A stretch of DNA of 64,000 nucleotides from Gammaproteobacteria bacterium (GTDB lineage: Bacteria > Pseudomonadota > Gammaproteobacteria > Enterobacterales > Psychrobiaceae): NCBI GenBank assembly GCA_013214945.1, contig JABSRT010000002.1:1-64000 (forward strand). Reading direction: 5' to 3'. Each line of letters begins with the position of its first letter. Position 1 is the first letter of the stretch. The notes below the pieces were generated by a model. It worked only from the letters and a program-made list of their open reading frames with translations, did no database searches and was not told the DNA's origin. A program made the translations under genes and the position numbers. Below are positions 42,932 to 51,462 of the stretch, piece after piece.

Positions 42932-43354
42932 TTAATGCAGTACTTGAGGTTCTTCGTTTAACCACGCTGCGGTTGCCTCTAACGCTTCGAGACAGTTTTC
43001 ACAAATAGGATAATGTTCGCTAAAATCGAGCAATGGACTAAGAGTTACCGTTAAGGCGTGCATTAACTTGGTACGAAATGACGGAGATAAAGAGTCATTT
43101 TGTAGCGAGGTTAGCGGCCATTGGTGCGCCATGGTCAGGTAGCGTAGAGCCGCCTTGTGTTGATCTTGCACTTCAAATAAAGCAGACAACTTATGCAGGC
43201 TATTAATCCACGCCATCATTAATTGAAAGTCTTCGCGATCATTAGCCCATTCCTGCTCGATTAAATCGATCGCATTAAAATAATATTGTTCGGCATCAAG
43301 CCAGCGATATTGCTGACTGCATGCATCGCCATTGTTAATAAAATCTTGCCACAT
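42932..43354 (-). CDS. Hypothetical protein with TPR-like helices
   Basis: This is a 140-aa protein without a signal peptide or membrane helix. Helical segments such as WLDAEQYYFNAIDLIEQEW and HKAALRYLTMAHQWPL resemble tetratricopeptide repeats, and a C-terminal C-x2-C pair (ICENCLEAL) is present. It is divergent from the pseudoazurin gene, and a Fur box (43394-43412) lies 40 bases before its start, so iron control is likely. I do not recognise a named family. A role linked to iron limitation is an inference from the site only. Confidence 0.7.
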   Translation of the reverse strand: MWQDFINNGDACSQQYRWLDAEQYYFNAIDLIEQEWANDREDFQLMMAWINSLHKLSALFEVQDQHKAALRYLTMAHQWPLTSLQNDSLSPSFRTKLMHALTVTLSPLLDFSEHYPICENCLEALEATAAWLNEEPQVLH

Positions 43355-43393
43355 CAGCGGATAGACCTACGAAAGTTAATAGTTAGCCTATTT

Positions 43394-43412
43394 GTAACTG
43401 ATAATCATTATC
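43394..43412. promoter_or_regulatory. Fur box 1
   Basis: GTAACTGATAATCATTATC matches 16 of 19 positions of the classical Fur box GATAATGATAATCATTATC. It lies in the promoter region of the divergent TPR-like gene. Confidence 0.85.
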
Positions 43413-43459
43413 AAGTAAAGTGGTTTTTTATAATCAAATGGTAGCACTCGATAATGGTT

Positions 43460-43478
43460 GTAATTGATAATCATTATC
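43460..43478. promoter_or_regulatory. Fur box 2 before pseudoazurin
   Basis: GTAATTGATAATCATTATC matches 16 of 19 positions of the classical Fur box and lies 43 bases before the pseudoazurin start, where it would block the promoter. Confidence 0.87.
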
Positions 43479-43521
43479 ATTAAAATGGTGCGTTTATCAA
43501 TTCACTGGTGGAAAATATCTT

Positions 43522-43971
43522 ATGATCAAACGTACAACAATGACTGCTACAGTACTGACGCTATTGGCTTGTAGTTCATGGCTTAATGCGGCTGAGTTTA
43601 CCGTAAAAATGCTTACTTCTGGTGCTAATGGCCAGATAATGGTAATGGAACCTGCTTATCTTAAAATAGCGCCAGGCGACACCGTAAATTTTGTGCCAGC
43701 AGATCCTAGTCATAATGCGCAATCGGTATCAATTCCGGCGGGGGCAAGTTCGTTTGCTACGCCTATGGGCAAAGAGGGCAAGGTTACTTTCGGCAAGGAA
43801 GGCGTTTATGTCTACAAATGTTTACCACATGTAACGCTTGGCATGGTGGGCGTTATTCAGGTTGGCAAGGCGGTTAATCTTGAGCAAACAAAGCAATTTC
43901 TAACTGGGTTTAAGTCAACGATCGCGATGAATAAAGAGCGAGTTGATCAATATATTGCACAGGTTAAATAG
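43522..43971 (+). CDS. Pseudoazurin (periplasmic blue copper protein)
   Basis: This 149-aa cupredoxin has a signal peptide (TMTATVLTLLACSSWLNAAEF). The type-1 copper ligands are visible: His in DPSHNAQSV (about residue 60) and the Cys-His-Met set in YVYKCLPHVTLGMVG (about residues 98-112). Pseudoazurins carry electrons in the periplasm to nitrite or nitrous oxide reductase or to terminal oxidases. None of those enzymes is in the window. Two Fur boxes upstream suggest induction when iron is short, when a copper carrier could replace a cytochrome c. It converges on fdhA with a hairpin-rich gap. Confidence 0.92.
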   Translation: MIKRTTMTATVLTLLACSSWLNAAEFTVKMLTSGANGQIMVMEPAYLKIAPGDTVNFVPADPSHNAQSVSIPAGASSFATPMGKEGKVTFGKEGVYVYKCLPHVTLGMVGVIQVGKAVNLEQTKQFLTGFKSTIAMNKERVDQYIAQVK

Positions 43972-44066
43972 CAAGTTGATTAAGAGATCTCATTAAGTAA
44001 TAACGAGATCTAATCTTAATGATCTGGACATGATCAGGGCATGATCTAAAGATAAGATCATCAAAA

Positions 44067-44102
44067 AGATGATCTGGCTATCTTGCGGTAGCCAGATCAT
44101 CT
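44067..44102. terminator. Strong bidirectional hairpin between pseudoazurin and fdhA
   Basis: A perfect 14-bp stem (AGATGATCTGGCTA with TAGCCAGATCATCT) has an 8-nt loop. Its left arm can also pair with AGATCATC at 44055-44062 across an AAAAA loop, so two exclusive folds are possible. No long T-run follows. Confidence 0.65.
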
Positions 44103-44128
44103 AATAATCTGAGAGCCAGATGTTATCG

Positions 44129-45331
44129 TTAAGCGACCATACCGTGAGGATCGATCACAAACTTTTTAGCCGCGCCATGATCAAATGCATCATAACCTTC
44201 TGGTGCGCCATCAAGTGAAATAACCTGAACATTAACCGCTTTGGCAATGTCGATTTTATCCCACAAAATAGCCTGCATCAGATTGCGATGATACTTCATC
44301 ACCGGACACTGACCCGTGACCATATAATGAGACTTAGCCCAACCAAGACCAAAATTCATGCTTAGCTGACCAGTTTTAGCCGCTTCTGTTGCTGCACCGG
44401 GATCGCCAGTAACATACAAGCCAGGAATACCAATGCCACCCCCGGCACGAGTCACTTCCATCATGGTATTAAGCACAATGGCAGGTTGCTCTTTATGATG
44501 GCTACAGCCATGGCTGTGAGCTTCAAAACCAACACAATCGACACCGCAATCGACCTCTGGCGTGCCGAGGATCTGTTCGATCATTTCGTGAACCGGAGTA
44601 TCTTGACGTAAATCGATGGTTTCACAACCAAAGCTGCGTGCCTGAGCTAGGCGATCAGGGTTCATGTCGCCAACAATCACACAAGCCGCGCCTAATAATT
44701 GAGCTGAAGCTGCTGATGCCAGACCCACTGGTCCTGCGCCAGCGATATAAACCGTTGAACCTGGTTTAACGCCAGCACTAACCGCGCCGTGATAACCGGT
44801 CGGGAAAATGTCAGATAACATGGTAAGATCTTTTATTTTTTCTAATGCTTGATCTTTATCTGGAAATTTAAGCAGATTAAAGTCGGCATAAGGCACCATC
44901 ACATATTCTGATTGCCCACCAACCCAGCCGCCCATATCAACATAACCAAAGGCAGCGCCAGCGCGACCAGGGTTTACATTAAGACAAATGCCCGTCATGC
45001 CTTCTTTACAATTGCGACAACGGCCACAAGCGATATTAAATGGTACAGACACAATGTCGCCCACTTCTAAATATTCTACATCACGACCTTTTTCGATCAC
45101 CATGCCAGTAATTTCATGGCCGAGCACTAAACCCGGTTCAGCGGTCGTACGGCCGCGTACCATGTGCTGGTCACTACCACAAATATTGGTGGTAACAACT
45201 TTTAAGATCACACCATGCTGGCAAGATCTATTGCCAATAGCGAGTTTAGGGTAGGCAATATTTTGTATTTCAACACTGCCAGGGCCGGTATAAACCACGC
45301 CACGGTTTCCATGATTTGAACACATATTCAA
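44129..45331 (-). CDS. fdhA: Glutathione-independent formaldehyde dehydrogenase
   Basis: This zinc-dependent medium-chain dehydrogenase (400 aa) oxidises formaldehyde to formate with NAD+, as in Pseudomonas putida FdhA. The N-terminus GNRGVVYTGPGSVEIQNI is diagnostic. The catalytic zinc region TNICGSDQHMVRGRT and GLVLGHEITG is present, as are the structural-zinc cysteines (IACGRCRNCKEGMTGIC, about residues 97-113) and the nucleotide motif VYIAGAGPVGLASAASA. In betaine catabolism it removes the formaldehyde released by GbcAB and DgcAB. It is a separate transcription unit about 6.4 kb from the end of the dgc operon. Confidence 0.94.
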   Translation of the reverse strand: MNMCSNHGNRGVVYTGPGSVEIQNIAYPKLAIGNRSCQHGVILKVVTTNICGSDQHMVRGRTTAEPGLVLGHEITGMVIEKGRDVEYLEVGDIVSVPFNIACGRCRNCKEGMTGICLNVNPGRAGAAFGYVDMGGWVGGQSEYVMVPYADFNLLKFPDKDQALEKIKDLTMLSDIFPTGYHGAVSAGVKPGSTVYIAGAGPVGLASAASAQLLGAACVIVGDMNPDRLAQARSFGCETIDLRQDTPVHEMIEQILGTPEVDCGVDCVGFEAHSHGCSHHKEQPAIVLNTMMEVTRAGGGIGIPGLYVTGDPGAATEAAKTGQLSMNFGLGWAKSHYMVTGQCPVMKYHRNLMQAILWDKIDIAKAVNVQVISLDGAPEGYDAFDHGAAKKFVIDPHGMVA

Positions 45332-45684
45332 GCTCTCTTATTATCGCAATGGCATTGCCTACGTGATAGTACGTTGCCATTGATATTTTAGATGAATTAT
45401 TGCCAGTAACACGACGGTGGATACGGCAATTTCGAGGTCCTAAACCACCTGTTTTGTAGCGGGTTTGTTCCTGCAAATTTAACAGCTGGTTAACTATCAG
45501 ATTAACGTGTTGCGAGTTTATTAGGCATGCCTATTCAAGACATCTGCATGCCTTAAAATGACAAACGGGTGTTTTAATTTAGAGAGAGGTATTAAAGTTA
45601 GTGAGTTATTAAATGTTTTGTGGCTGGCTTTAATAATCTAAAGTCAGCCACTTTGTAATGGTGTCGCTTGGCACCATTAATTGA
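45332..45684. other. Gap between fdhA and the NhaC gene
   Basis: No gene is seen here. Two hairpins lie near the NhaC end, TGGCTGGCTTTA/TAAAGTCAGCCA (45621-45650) and TAATGGTG/CACCATTA (45656-45679), without T-runs on the minus strand. The fdhA promoter must lie in the right part of the gap; no clear -35/-10 pair is assigned. Confidence 0.5.
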
Positions 45685-47178
45685 TCAAACGTTGCCCGTT
45701 TTAAGGCTGTTTGGAGTTAATTCAGCCAGCTGCTCTTGCGCTTGGCGCTGGGCGTCTGCCAGCTCGATATCAGATATCTTGGGCGAGAATCGTCCTAACG
45801 CAGCATAAATCAAGCCGATGATTGGTGATAACCAACAGGCGAATGCCAATGGAATATAAAGTAAGTTCTCGATATTACCTTCAGCTATACCAAGCCCCAG
45901 TGAGGTGATAACAATAGCGCCGCCTGCATTCCATGGAATTAATGGTGAAATTAGAGTGCCACCTTCTTCAACAGCGCGAGAAAGGTTAAGTTTTGAATAA
46001 CCTTGTTTAACATAAGTTGGTGCGAACATCCGGGCCGGCAGAGCAATTGACAGGTAAGGGTCGCCAGCAATTAAGTTGGTCGCAACCGCGGTTCCTGTAG
46101 CAGCAGCTTGCAGGCCAAAGAATGAATTGACCCGACGTAGCATCGTTTCAACAATGGTATCTAAACAGTGAGTTCGCTCTAGCGCGCCGCCAAAACCTAA
46201 GGAAATTATCACTAAGGTGATAACCCAAGTCATTGATTGAATGCCACCACGATTTAACAAGCTGTCGATTTCGCTGACGCCAGTTTCAATTTTGTAACCG
46301 GACTGCATATAGTTGAATACATCATGCAATGAAGCGTCTTGCGCTAGCATCGCCATAATTGCGCCAACCGCCACACCGGCAAATAATGATGGTAATGCCG
46401 GCATTCTTTTTAGCGCCAAGGCAATAACTAGTAATGGCGGTAGCAATAACATCCATGACAGAGTGAAGTTACTCTCTAAACCAGTGGTGATCGCTGCAAT
46501 TTTAGAAAAGTCGACTTGGGTTGAACCAATGATGTTAAAACCGACGAACAAGTAAATAACTAACGCTATCAGCATTGCCGGCACGGTCGTTGGCATCATA
46601 TTGCGAATGTGGTCAAACAGGTTGACCCCCGTTACTGCTGGTGCCAAGTTTGTGGTGTCTGAAAGTGGCGATATTTTATCACCAAAAAAAGCACCGGATA
46701 CTATGGCACCTGCGGTCCAGTACATTGGAATATCAAAACCGGCGCCAATGCCCATTAAGGCTAAACCAACGGTACCGACGGTGCCCCAAGAGGTGCCGAG
46801 CGAGACCGAAACTACAGCACAAAGGATCATGCCAGCCGCTAGGAATAATTCTGGCGTTAGCACTTTTAGGCCGTAATAAATCAATACTGGCACAGTACCG
46901 CTGGCAATCCAAACCCCAACGATCATGCCGACCGTGATTAAAATAGCGATTGAAGGTAGCCCAACTTTGATCACGTGCATCACACCGCTTTCGATGTCGT
47001 CCCAACGATAACCGCGAAACCAACCTAAGGTTGCGGTGATGGCCAAACCAATCGCTAGTGGGATGTGCGGGGTAAAGTCTCCGAAATAAAACAGTTGGAC
47101 TGCGAGTACTACAAGCGTCAGAGCAATGGGCAATATAGCCATGCCGAAACTGGGTTTTAAATTTTTGTTATTATTCAT
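45685..47178 (-). CDS. nhaC: NhaC-family Na+/H+ antiporter
   Basis: This is an inner-membrane antiporter (497 aa, about 12 helices) of the NhaC family. Recognisable parts are FDIPMYWTAGAIVSGAFFGDKISPLSDTTN (in pieces, about residues 148-177), with the acidic GDKISPLSDTTN segment conserved in the family, and SLGTSWGTVGTVGLALMG. It exports Na+ in exchange for protons or a related organic ion. A role in extruding Na+ brought in by Na+-coupled betaine uptake is an inference. It is divergent from the response-regulator operon and may be its target. Confidence 0.92.
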   Translation of the reverse strand: MNNNKNLKPSFGMAILPIALTLVVLAVQLFYFGDFTPHIPLAIGLAITATLGWFRGYRWDDIESGVMHVIKVGLPSIAILITVGMIVGVWIASGTVPVLIYYGLKVLTPELFLAAGMILCAVVSVSLGTSWGTVGTVGLALMGIGAGFDIPMYWTAGAIVSGAFFGDKISPLSDTTNLAPAVTGVNLFDHIRNMMPTTVPAMLIALVIYLFVGFNIIGSTQVDFSKIAAITTGLESNFTLSWMLLLPPLLVIALALKRMPALPSLFAGVAVGAIMAMLAQDASLHDVFNYMQSGYKIETGVSEIDSLLNRGGIQSMTWVITLVIISLGFGGALERTHCLDTIVETMLRRVNSFFGLQAAATGTAVATNLIAGDPYLSIALPARMFAPTYVKQGYSKLNLSRAVEEGGTLISPLIPWNAGGAIVITSLGLGIAEGNIENLLYIPLAFACWLSPIIGLIYAALGRFSPKISDIELADAQRQAQEQLAELTPNSLKTGNV

Positions 47179-47482
47179 TGTTTAGCTCCAGTTAAACCTA
47201 GGGAAATAATTTACGGGATCAAAACACCTTAATTTCGGCTCACTAACTTGAGGTGTTTTTTTAGCCTGCGCTCAAAACACTAACTGTTAGATGTAAATCA
47301 GCGATTAACAACTTGTAACAATATGTAAATGGGAGATGGTTGTTTTTACGGCTGTACAAGGAAGGTAATCAAGCCTTTTCAAGTTGTTTGAACTTGTGCT
47401 AAGTTGGCGCCTAAATATTGTCGATAGCTCATAATGTTAAACCAGATGCTAAGACTGAAAATGCGACAGTGAGGGGATAATC
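47179..47482. promoter_or_regulatory. Divergent region nhaC / response regulator
   Basis: No gene is seen here. An inverted repeat AAAACACCT...AGGTGTTTT followed by TTT (47221-47262) lies 43 bases before the nhaC start, reading as a terminator on the plus strand and as a leader hairpin on the minus strand. The rest holds AT-rich DNA and the GAGGGG ribosome site of the regulator. Confidence 0.55.
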
Positions 47483-48211
47483 ATGCAGACAGATGCGACT
47501 ATTTTAGTGGTTGATGATGATCAGCTGACCCGACAGTGCTTGGGAAGTTATTTTGAAAACGCAGGTTACCGGGTTTTTTATGCCCAAACTGCAGAGCAAG
47601 CCGAGCAGCTATTAGCGCGTGAATCGGTTGAGCTTATCTTGCTTGATATTCGGATGCCGGGTAAGGATGGCCTGACTCTGACCCGTGAGTTACGAGTAAC
47701 TAGCGAGGTCGGTATTATTTTAGTCACAGGGAGCCAGGATGAGGTTGATCGCTTAATTGGGTTAGAGTGCGGTGCTGATGAATATGTGACCAAGCCTTTT
47801 AATCCGCGTGAAATTTTAGCTCGGGTTAAAAACCTAGTGCGGCGAGTTAGGTTGTGCCGTCAAATTCAATTACAAGATCATAAATCGGGCAGGATCACAG
47901 CGTTTGATCGCTGGCAACTTAATCCGCTATTACGACAGTTAATAGATCAAAAAAATAATCAAGTGCAATTGACTGAGGGAGAATTTCAATTGCTCAAGAC
48001 TTTAATGGATCACGGAGGCAAGATCATGAGCCGTGATCAAATTCTTGATCAAATTCGTAATCGCGAATGGGTACCAAATGATCGAACCGTTGATGTCTTA
48101 ATTGGTCGCTTACGCCGAAAGCTCGGCGATGATCCTGCTAGCCCGCGTTTGATCTTAACCGTACATGGGGCAGGATATTTATTTACATCTAAGCTGGTTG
48201 ATGTCAGATGA
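47483..48211 (+). CDS. OmpR/TorR-type response regulator
   Basis: This 242-aa two-component regulator has a receiver domain with the acidic pair in ILVVDDDQLTR, the phospho-acceptor Asp in LILLDIRMPGKDG (about residue 54), the Thr in IILVTGSQDE and Lys in YVTKPFNPRE. The C-terminal winged helix has LTEGEFQLLKTLMDHGG and ILTVHGAGYLF. The sequence is closest in feel to TorR. A GAGGGG site precedes the ATG. It overlaps the next gene by ATGA. Targets are probably in or near the divergent nhaC. Confidence 0.9.
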   Translation: MQTDATILVVDDDQLTRQCLGSYFENAGYRVFYAQTAEQAEQLLARESVELILLDIRMPGKDGLTLTRELRVTSEVGIILVTGSQDEVDRLIGLECGADEYVTKPFNPREILARVKNLVRRVRLCRQIQLQDHKSGRITAFDRWQLNPLLRQLIDQKNNQVQLTEGEFQLLKTLMDHGGKIMSRDQILDQIRNREWVPNDRTVDVLIGRLRRKLGDDPASPRLILTVHGAGYLFTSKLVDVR

Positions 48212-48990
48212 AATACATCGCTGTGTTATGGCTGTGTGGAGTCTTTTTTAGTAGTCAGGCTCGTGAATTAATCGCCTGCGGTCATCCCGATTATCCGCCA
48301 GTATCTTGGGCCGAAAATAATCGATTAGTCGGTGTGGCTCCAACGGTAGTTCGTCAGTTATTTAAAGAGCTTGGTTATGAGGTAAAACTTCAAGCATTAG
48401 GCAATTGGAAGCGGTGCTTGTTGGAAGTAAGCAAGGGCCGAGCAGACATTGTAGTAGCGGCTTATCATATAAAAAGTCGCGAACCATTTTTAGATTTTAG
48501 CACGCAACCTATTATGGCTGATCCAATCGGGATCTTTGTTAATAGCGACAAAATCAGCCACTATCAATCACAAGTCGATCTTAAAGGCAAAACCACTGGT
48601 TTATTATTGGGCGATAGTTTTGGCGATCAATTTGATCGTTTTATCAAGCAGCACACCAAGATCGAATATGTTTCTCAAGGGCAACAAAACTTTGAGAAAT
48701 TGGCACTGGCCAGAATCGACTTTATGCCCATAGGCATTAGTACTGGCGCGTTGCAAAGTCAAAAGCTCGGCTATCAACAACAAATTAGTTTGGCCCCTTT
48801 AACGATAAATACAGAACATTATTTTCTGGCGTTGGGGCGAGGCAGTAAATTGAGTCAGCATTTACCCTACCTCAATCGGCGTTTGAGTGAGCTTGAAGCG
48901 AGTGGCGAAATTAAGCGACTAATAACTAAATTTAGTCAGCGCTATCTTAAGCTTGAGCATCAATCTGAGGTTAACATTGAAGCGAACTAA
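48208..48990 (+). CDS. Periplasmic solute-binding protein of a sensor operon (family 3)
   Basis: This 260-aa protein has a short signal peptide ([18 protein letters not shown]) followed by [20 protein letters not shown], typical of family-3 solute-binding proteins of the amino-acid Venus-flytrap type. It lies between the response regulator and the hybrid kinase, overlapping both, and there is no transporter gene. A ligand-binding partner of the kinase, like TorT for TorS, is therefore the likely role, though TorT is of another fold. The ligand is not known. Confidence 0.85.
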   Translation: MKYIAVLWLCGVFFSSQARELIACGHPDYPPVSWAENNRLVGVAPTVVRQLFKELGYEVKLQALGNWKRCLLEVSKGRADIVVAAYHIKSREPFLDFSTQPIMADPIGIFVNSDKISHYQSQVDLKGKTTGLLLGDSFGDQFDRFIKQHTKIEYVSQGQQNFEKLALARIDFMPIGISTGALQSQKLGYQQQISLAPLTINTEHYFLALGRGSKLSQHLPYLNRRLSELEASGEIKRLITKFSQRYLKLEHQSEVNIEAN

Positions 48991-51343
48991 AGCCACTAAG
49001 CTGCGTCATTTAACCCAGTACGCTAAAGAGCATCCGCTGGGTTATCGGATGATGTTATATGTCACCTTATCGAGCTGTATTTTTATTGTGTTATCGACCG
49101 CTTTGCAGGTCGTGGTCGATTATCGCCGCGAAATGCGCAATATCGATCATCAGCTACAGCTAGTGCGTAGCAGTTATTTGGCTAGCTTGTCGCGCAGTTT
49201 ATGGGATCTTGATCAAGGGCAGCTTAATTTGCAGTTAAAGGGCATTAAAGCAATGCCAGATATTGCCTATCTTGAATTAGAGGATCATAGCGCGCAGCGA
49301 ACAATACGTCTGCCGCAGCAGTTTACATTGGCAGATCAACAAGTGAGGATCCATCGCTTTGATCTTAGCGTGATCAAAGGAAATGGCACACCGCGACATT
49401 TGGGGCGACTGGCAATCGCGACTGATTTGTCTGCGATCTATAGTCGAGTGTGGCGCACAGGTTTTAGTATTTTATTTAATCAAACGTTGCTCGTATTAAT
49501 GATCATGGTGGTGATCATGATCATTTTGCAGCGTCAGATCACCCGCCACCTTGAAGGAATGGCGCGCTATAGCCGCGAGATCGGGGCTGGTGAGTTCGAA
49601 GCGCCATTGGTATTACAGCGCAGTAAGCCAAGCAAACCCGACGAATTAGATCAGTTAGCAGCGGCGCTTAATGATATGCGATTGGCGATTGGCCAAGACA
49701 TAGATCGGCGAGATCAAGAGCAGCAGGCGCTACGCTATAACCGTGATCAACTCCAGCAAATGGTTGATGTGCGCACATTAAGCCTGCAACAAGCCAAAGA
49801 AGCTGCCGAGCAAGCCAATAATGCTAAGTCACAGTTTTTGTCGACCATGAGCCATGAAATACGCACGCCGATGAATGGCATGCTTGGCATGATCCAATTG
49901 CTAAGCAATGACCAAATGAGCACGCTGCAACAACAACGAATTGATATATTGCACGACTCGACCCAAGCCTTGCTTGAAACCTTTGATCATGTGTTGCGTT
50001 ATGGTCAGTTAGAGGAGGGCGGTTATGTCTGCGTGAAATCGTACTTTTCGCTCCAGCAACTACTCGATAGTGTAGTGGGGCTGATGTTATCTAAAGCGCA
50101 GCAAAAGAACTTAAATTTGCGGCTTGAGTTTTCGCAATCATTGCTTTCGTATTATGGCGCGGCAGGCAGCTTGCGCCAAATTTTGACTAATTTGTTAGCC
50201 AATGCGATTAAGTTTAGTGAGCAGGGTGAAATCGTCTTGCAAGTCGAGGTGCTTGAAACAACGGCGCAAACACAGCAGTTGTGTTTTTCGGTCAAAGATA
50301 ACGGTATTGGCATTGAGCCTGAGTTGTGCCAACAAATATTTGAGCGATTTGTGCAGGCCGACGAGTCAATTACGCGCCGTTTTGGTGGCACCGGATTAGG
50401 TTTGTCTATTTGTCGTCAGTTGAGCGAGGCAATGGGCGCACGCATTGGGGTAGAAAGTAGCCCCGGTCAAGGCAGTTGTTTTTGGTTGCAGGCCAATTTT
50501 CAGCTGGCTAACGCCAGTGATGTACTTGCCAATAATCCGCTGCCGCAGCTGCCCGATCTTAATATCTTGTTAGTTGAAGATGTGGAAATTAATCAGCAAG
50601 TGGTTAAGGGCTTGCTTGAACAGCACAGCTTAACCTTGGTTGAGGATGGTGCAAGCGCTATCAAGTTAGCCTGCCTACAACGTTTTGATATTATTTTGAT
50701 GGATATGCACCTGCCCGGATTAAGTGGTCTTGATGTTAGCCGACATATTTGGCAACACCGACAAAGTCACAATCGCGCGACCCCGATTATTGCCTTAACG
50801 GCGAGTGTCCGTCCTGCCGATATTGAGCGTTATCTTAACGCCGGATTGCAAGGTGTCGTTGCAAAGCCGGTTCAGCGCGATGTATTGCTAACTGTGTTGC
50901 AAGACGCGCTTTCGCAGCGCCCTGCTAATGAACTAAATGAGCAACCGCTGATTGAGGCTAAACCGTCATTTGCCTTGTCCGATCCAGCGACTTTGGCAAT
51001 GCATATTGAATTTCTTGGTGAGAAGAAACTTAACCAGTTAATGCAGAGCTTTGTGGTGACAATGCAAGATACTTGGCCCGATTTACAGCATCAGGTTCGC
51101 CAAGGCGACCGCCATCAAGTGCTAGAGCTAGCCCATAAATTGGCTGGGTGTTGTGACATGTTAGGTTTTGCGCGAGCAAGTTTGCAATTACGGCAATTAG
51201 AGCAAGCTGCAGCATCGACTAGCTTTGAATTGTTAGAGCAACAGTTAGAACAACAGATAGAACAACAGCTAGAACAACAGATAGTATCGCTGCAATCAGT
51301 TATCGCCCAAAGTATTGAGTTCGCTCAAGCCTATTGCGACTAA
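48977..51343 (+). CDS. Hybrid sensor histidine kinase (HAMP-HisKA-HATPase-REC-Hpt)
   Basis: This is a membrane-bound hybrid kinase (788 aa from this start) with two membrane helices (about residues 27-47 and 163-185) around a periplasmic part, a HAMP region, the His-box [15 protein letters not shown] (His about 292), ATP-binding motifs [22 protein letters not shown] and [13 protein letters not shown], a receiver ([20 protein letters not shown]) and a C-terminal Hpt with [13 protein letters not shown]. It is a full phosphorelay like TorS. The start is a TTG at 48977 with GAGG six bases ahead, overlapping the binding-protein gene by 14 bases; a TTG eight codons earlier is possible. The C-terminus carries a 12-bp repeat. 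Confidence 0.9.
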   Translation: MKRTKATKLRHLTQYAKEHPLGYRMMLYVTLSSCIFIVLSTALQVVVDYRREMRNIDHQLQLVRSSYLASLSRSLWDLDQGQLNLQLKGIKAMPDIAYLELEDHSAQRTIRLPQQFTLADQQVRIHRFDLSVIKGNGTPRHLGRLAIATDLSAIYSRVWRTGFSILFNQTLLVLMIMVVIMIILQRQITRHLEGMARYSREIGAGEFEAPLVLQRSKPSKPDELDQLAAALNDMRLAIGQDIDRRDQEQQALRYNRDQLQQMVDVRTLSLQQAKEAAEQANNAKSQFLSTMSHEIRTPMNGMLGMIQLLSNDQMSTLQQQRIDILHDSTQALLETFDHVLRYGQLEEGGYVCVKSYFSLQQLLDSVVGLMLSKAQQKNLNLRLEFSQSLLSYYGAAGSLRQILTNLLANAIKFSEQGEIVLQVEVLETTAQTQQLCFSVKDNGIGIEPELCQQIFERFVQADESITRRFGGTGLGLSICRQLSEAMGARIGVESSPGQGSCFWLQANFQLANASDVLANNPLPQLPDLNILLVEDVEINQQVVKGLLEQHSLTLVEDGASAIKLACLQRFDIILMDMHLPGLSGLDVSRHIWQHRQSHNRATPIIALTASVRPADIERYLNAGLQGVVAKPVQRDVLLTVLQDALSQRPANELNEQPLIEAKPSFALSDPATLAMHIEFLGEKKLNQLMQSFVVTMQDTWPDLQHQVRQGDRHQVLELAHKLAGCCDMLGFARASLQLRQLEQAAASTSFELLEQQLEQQIEQQLEQQIVSLQSVIAQSIEFAQAYCD
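51233..51280 (+). repeat. 12-bp tandem repeat at the kinase C-terminus
   Basis: Four copies of NTAGARCAACAG lie in tandem and encode the repeats LEQQ/IEQQ. Changes in copy number keep the frame. Confidence 0.85.
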
Positions 51344-51462
51344 ACCCTATCGCTAACTTTGATCTTATACATTAAGACGATACAATTGATAATAATGAAA
51401 TCAACCGCACAAATTTAAGCTTAAAGTCGCGCTTGATCGGGCTAATTAATAGATTGGAATAT

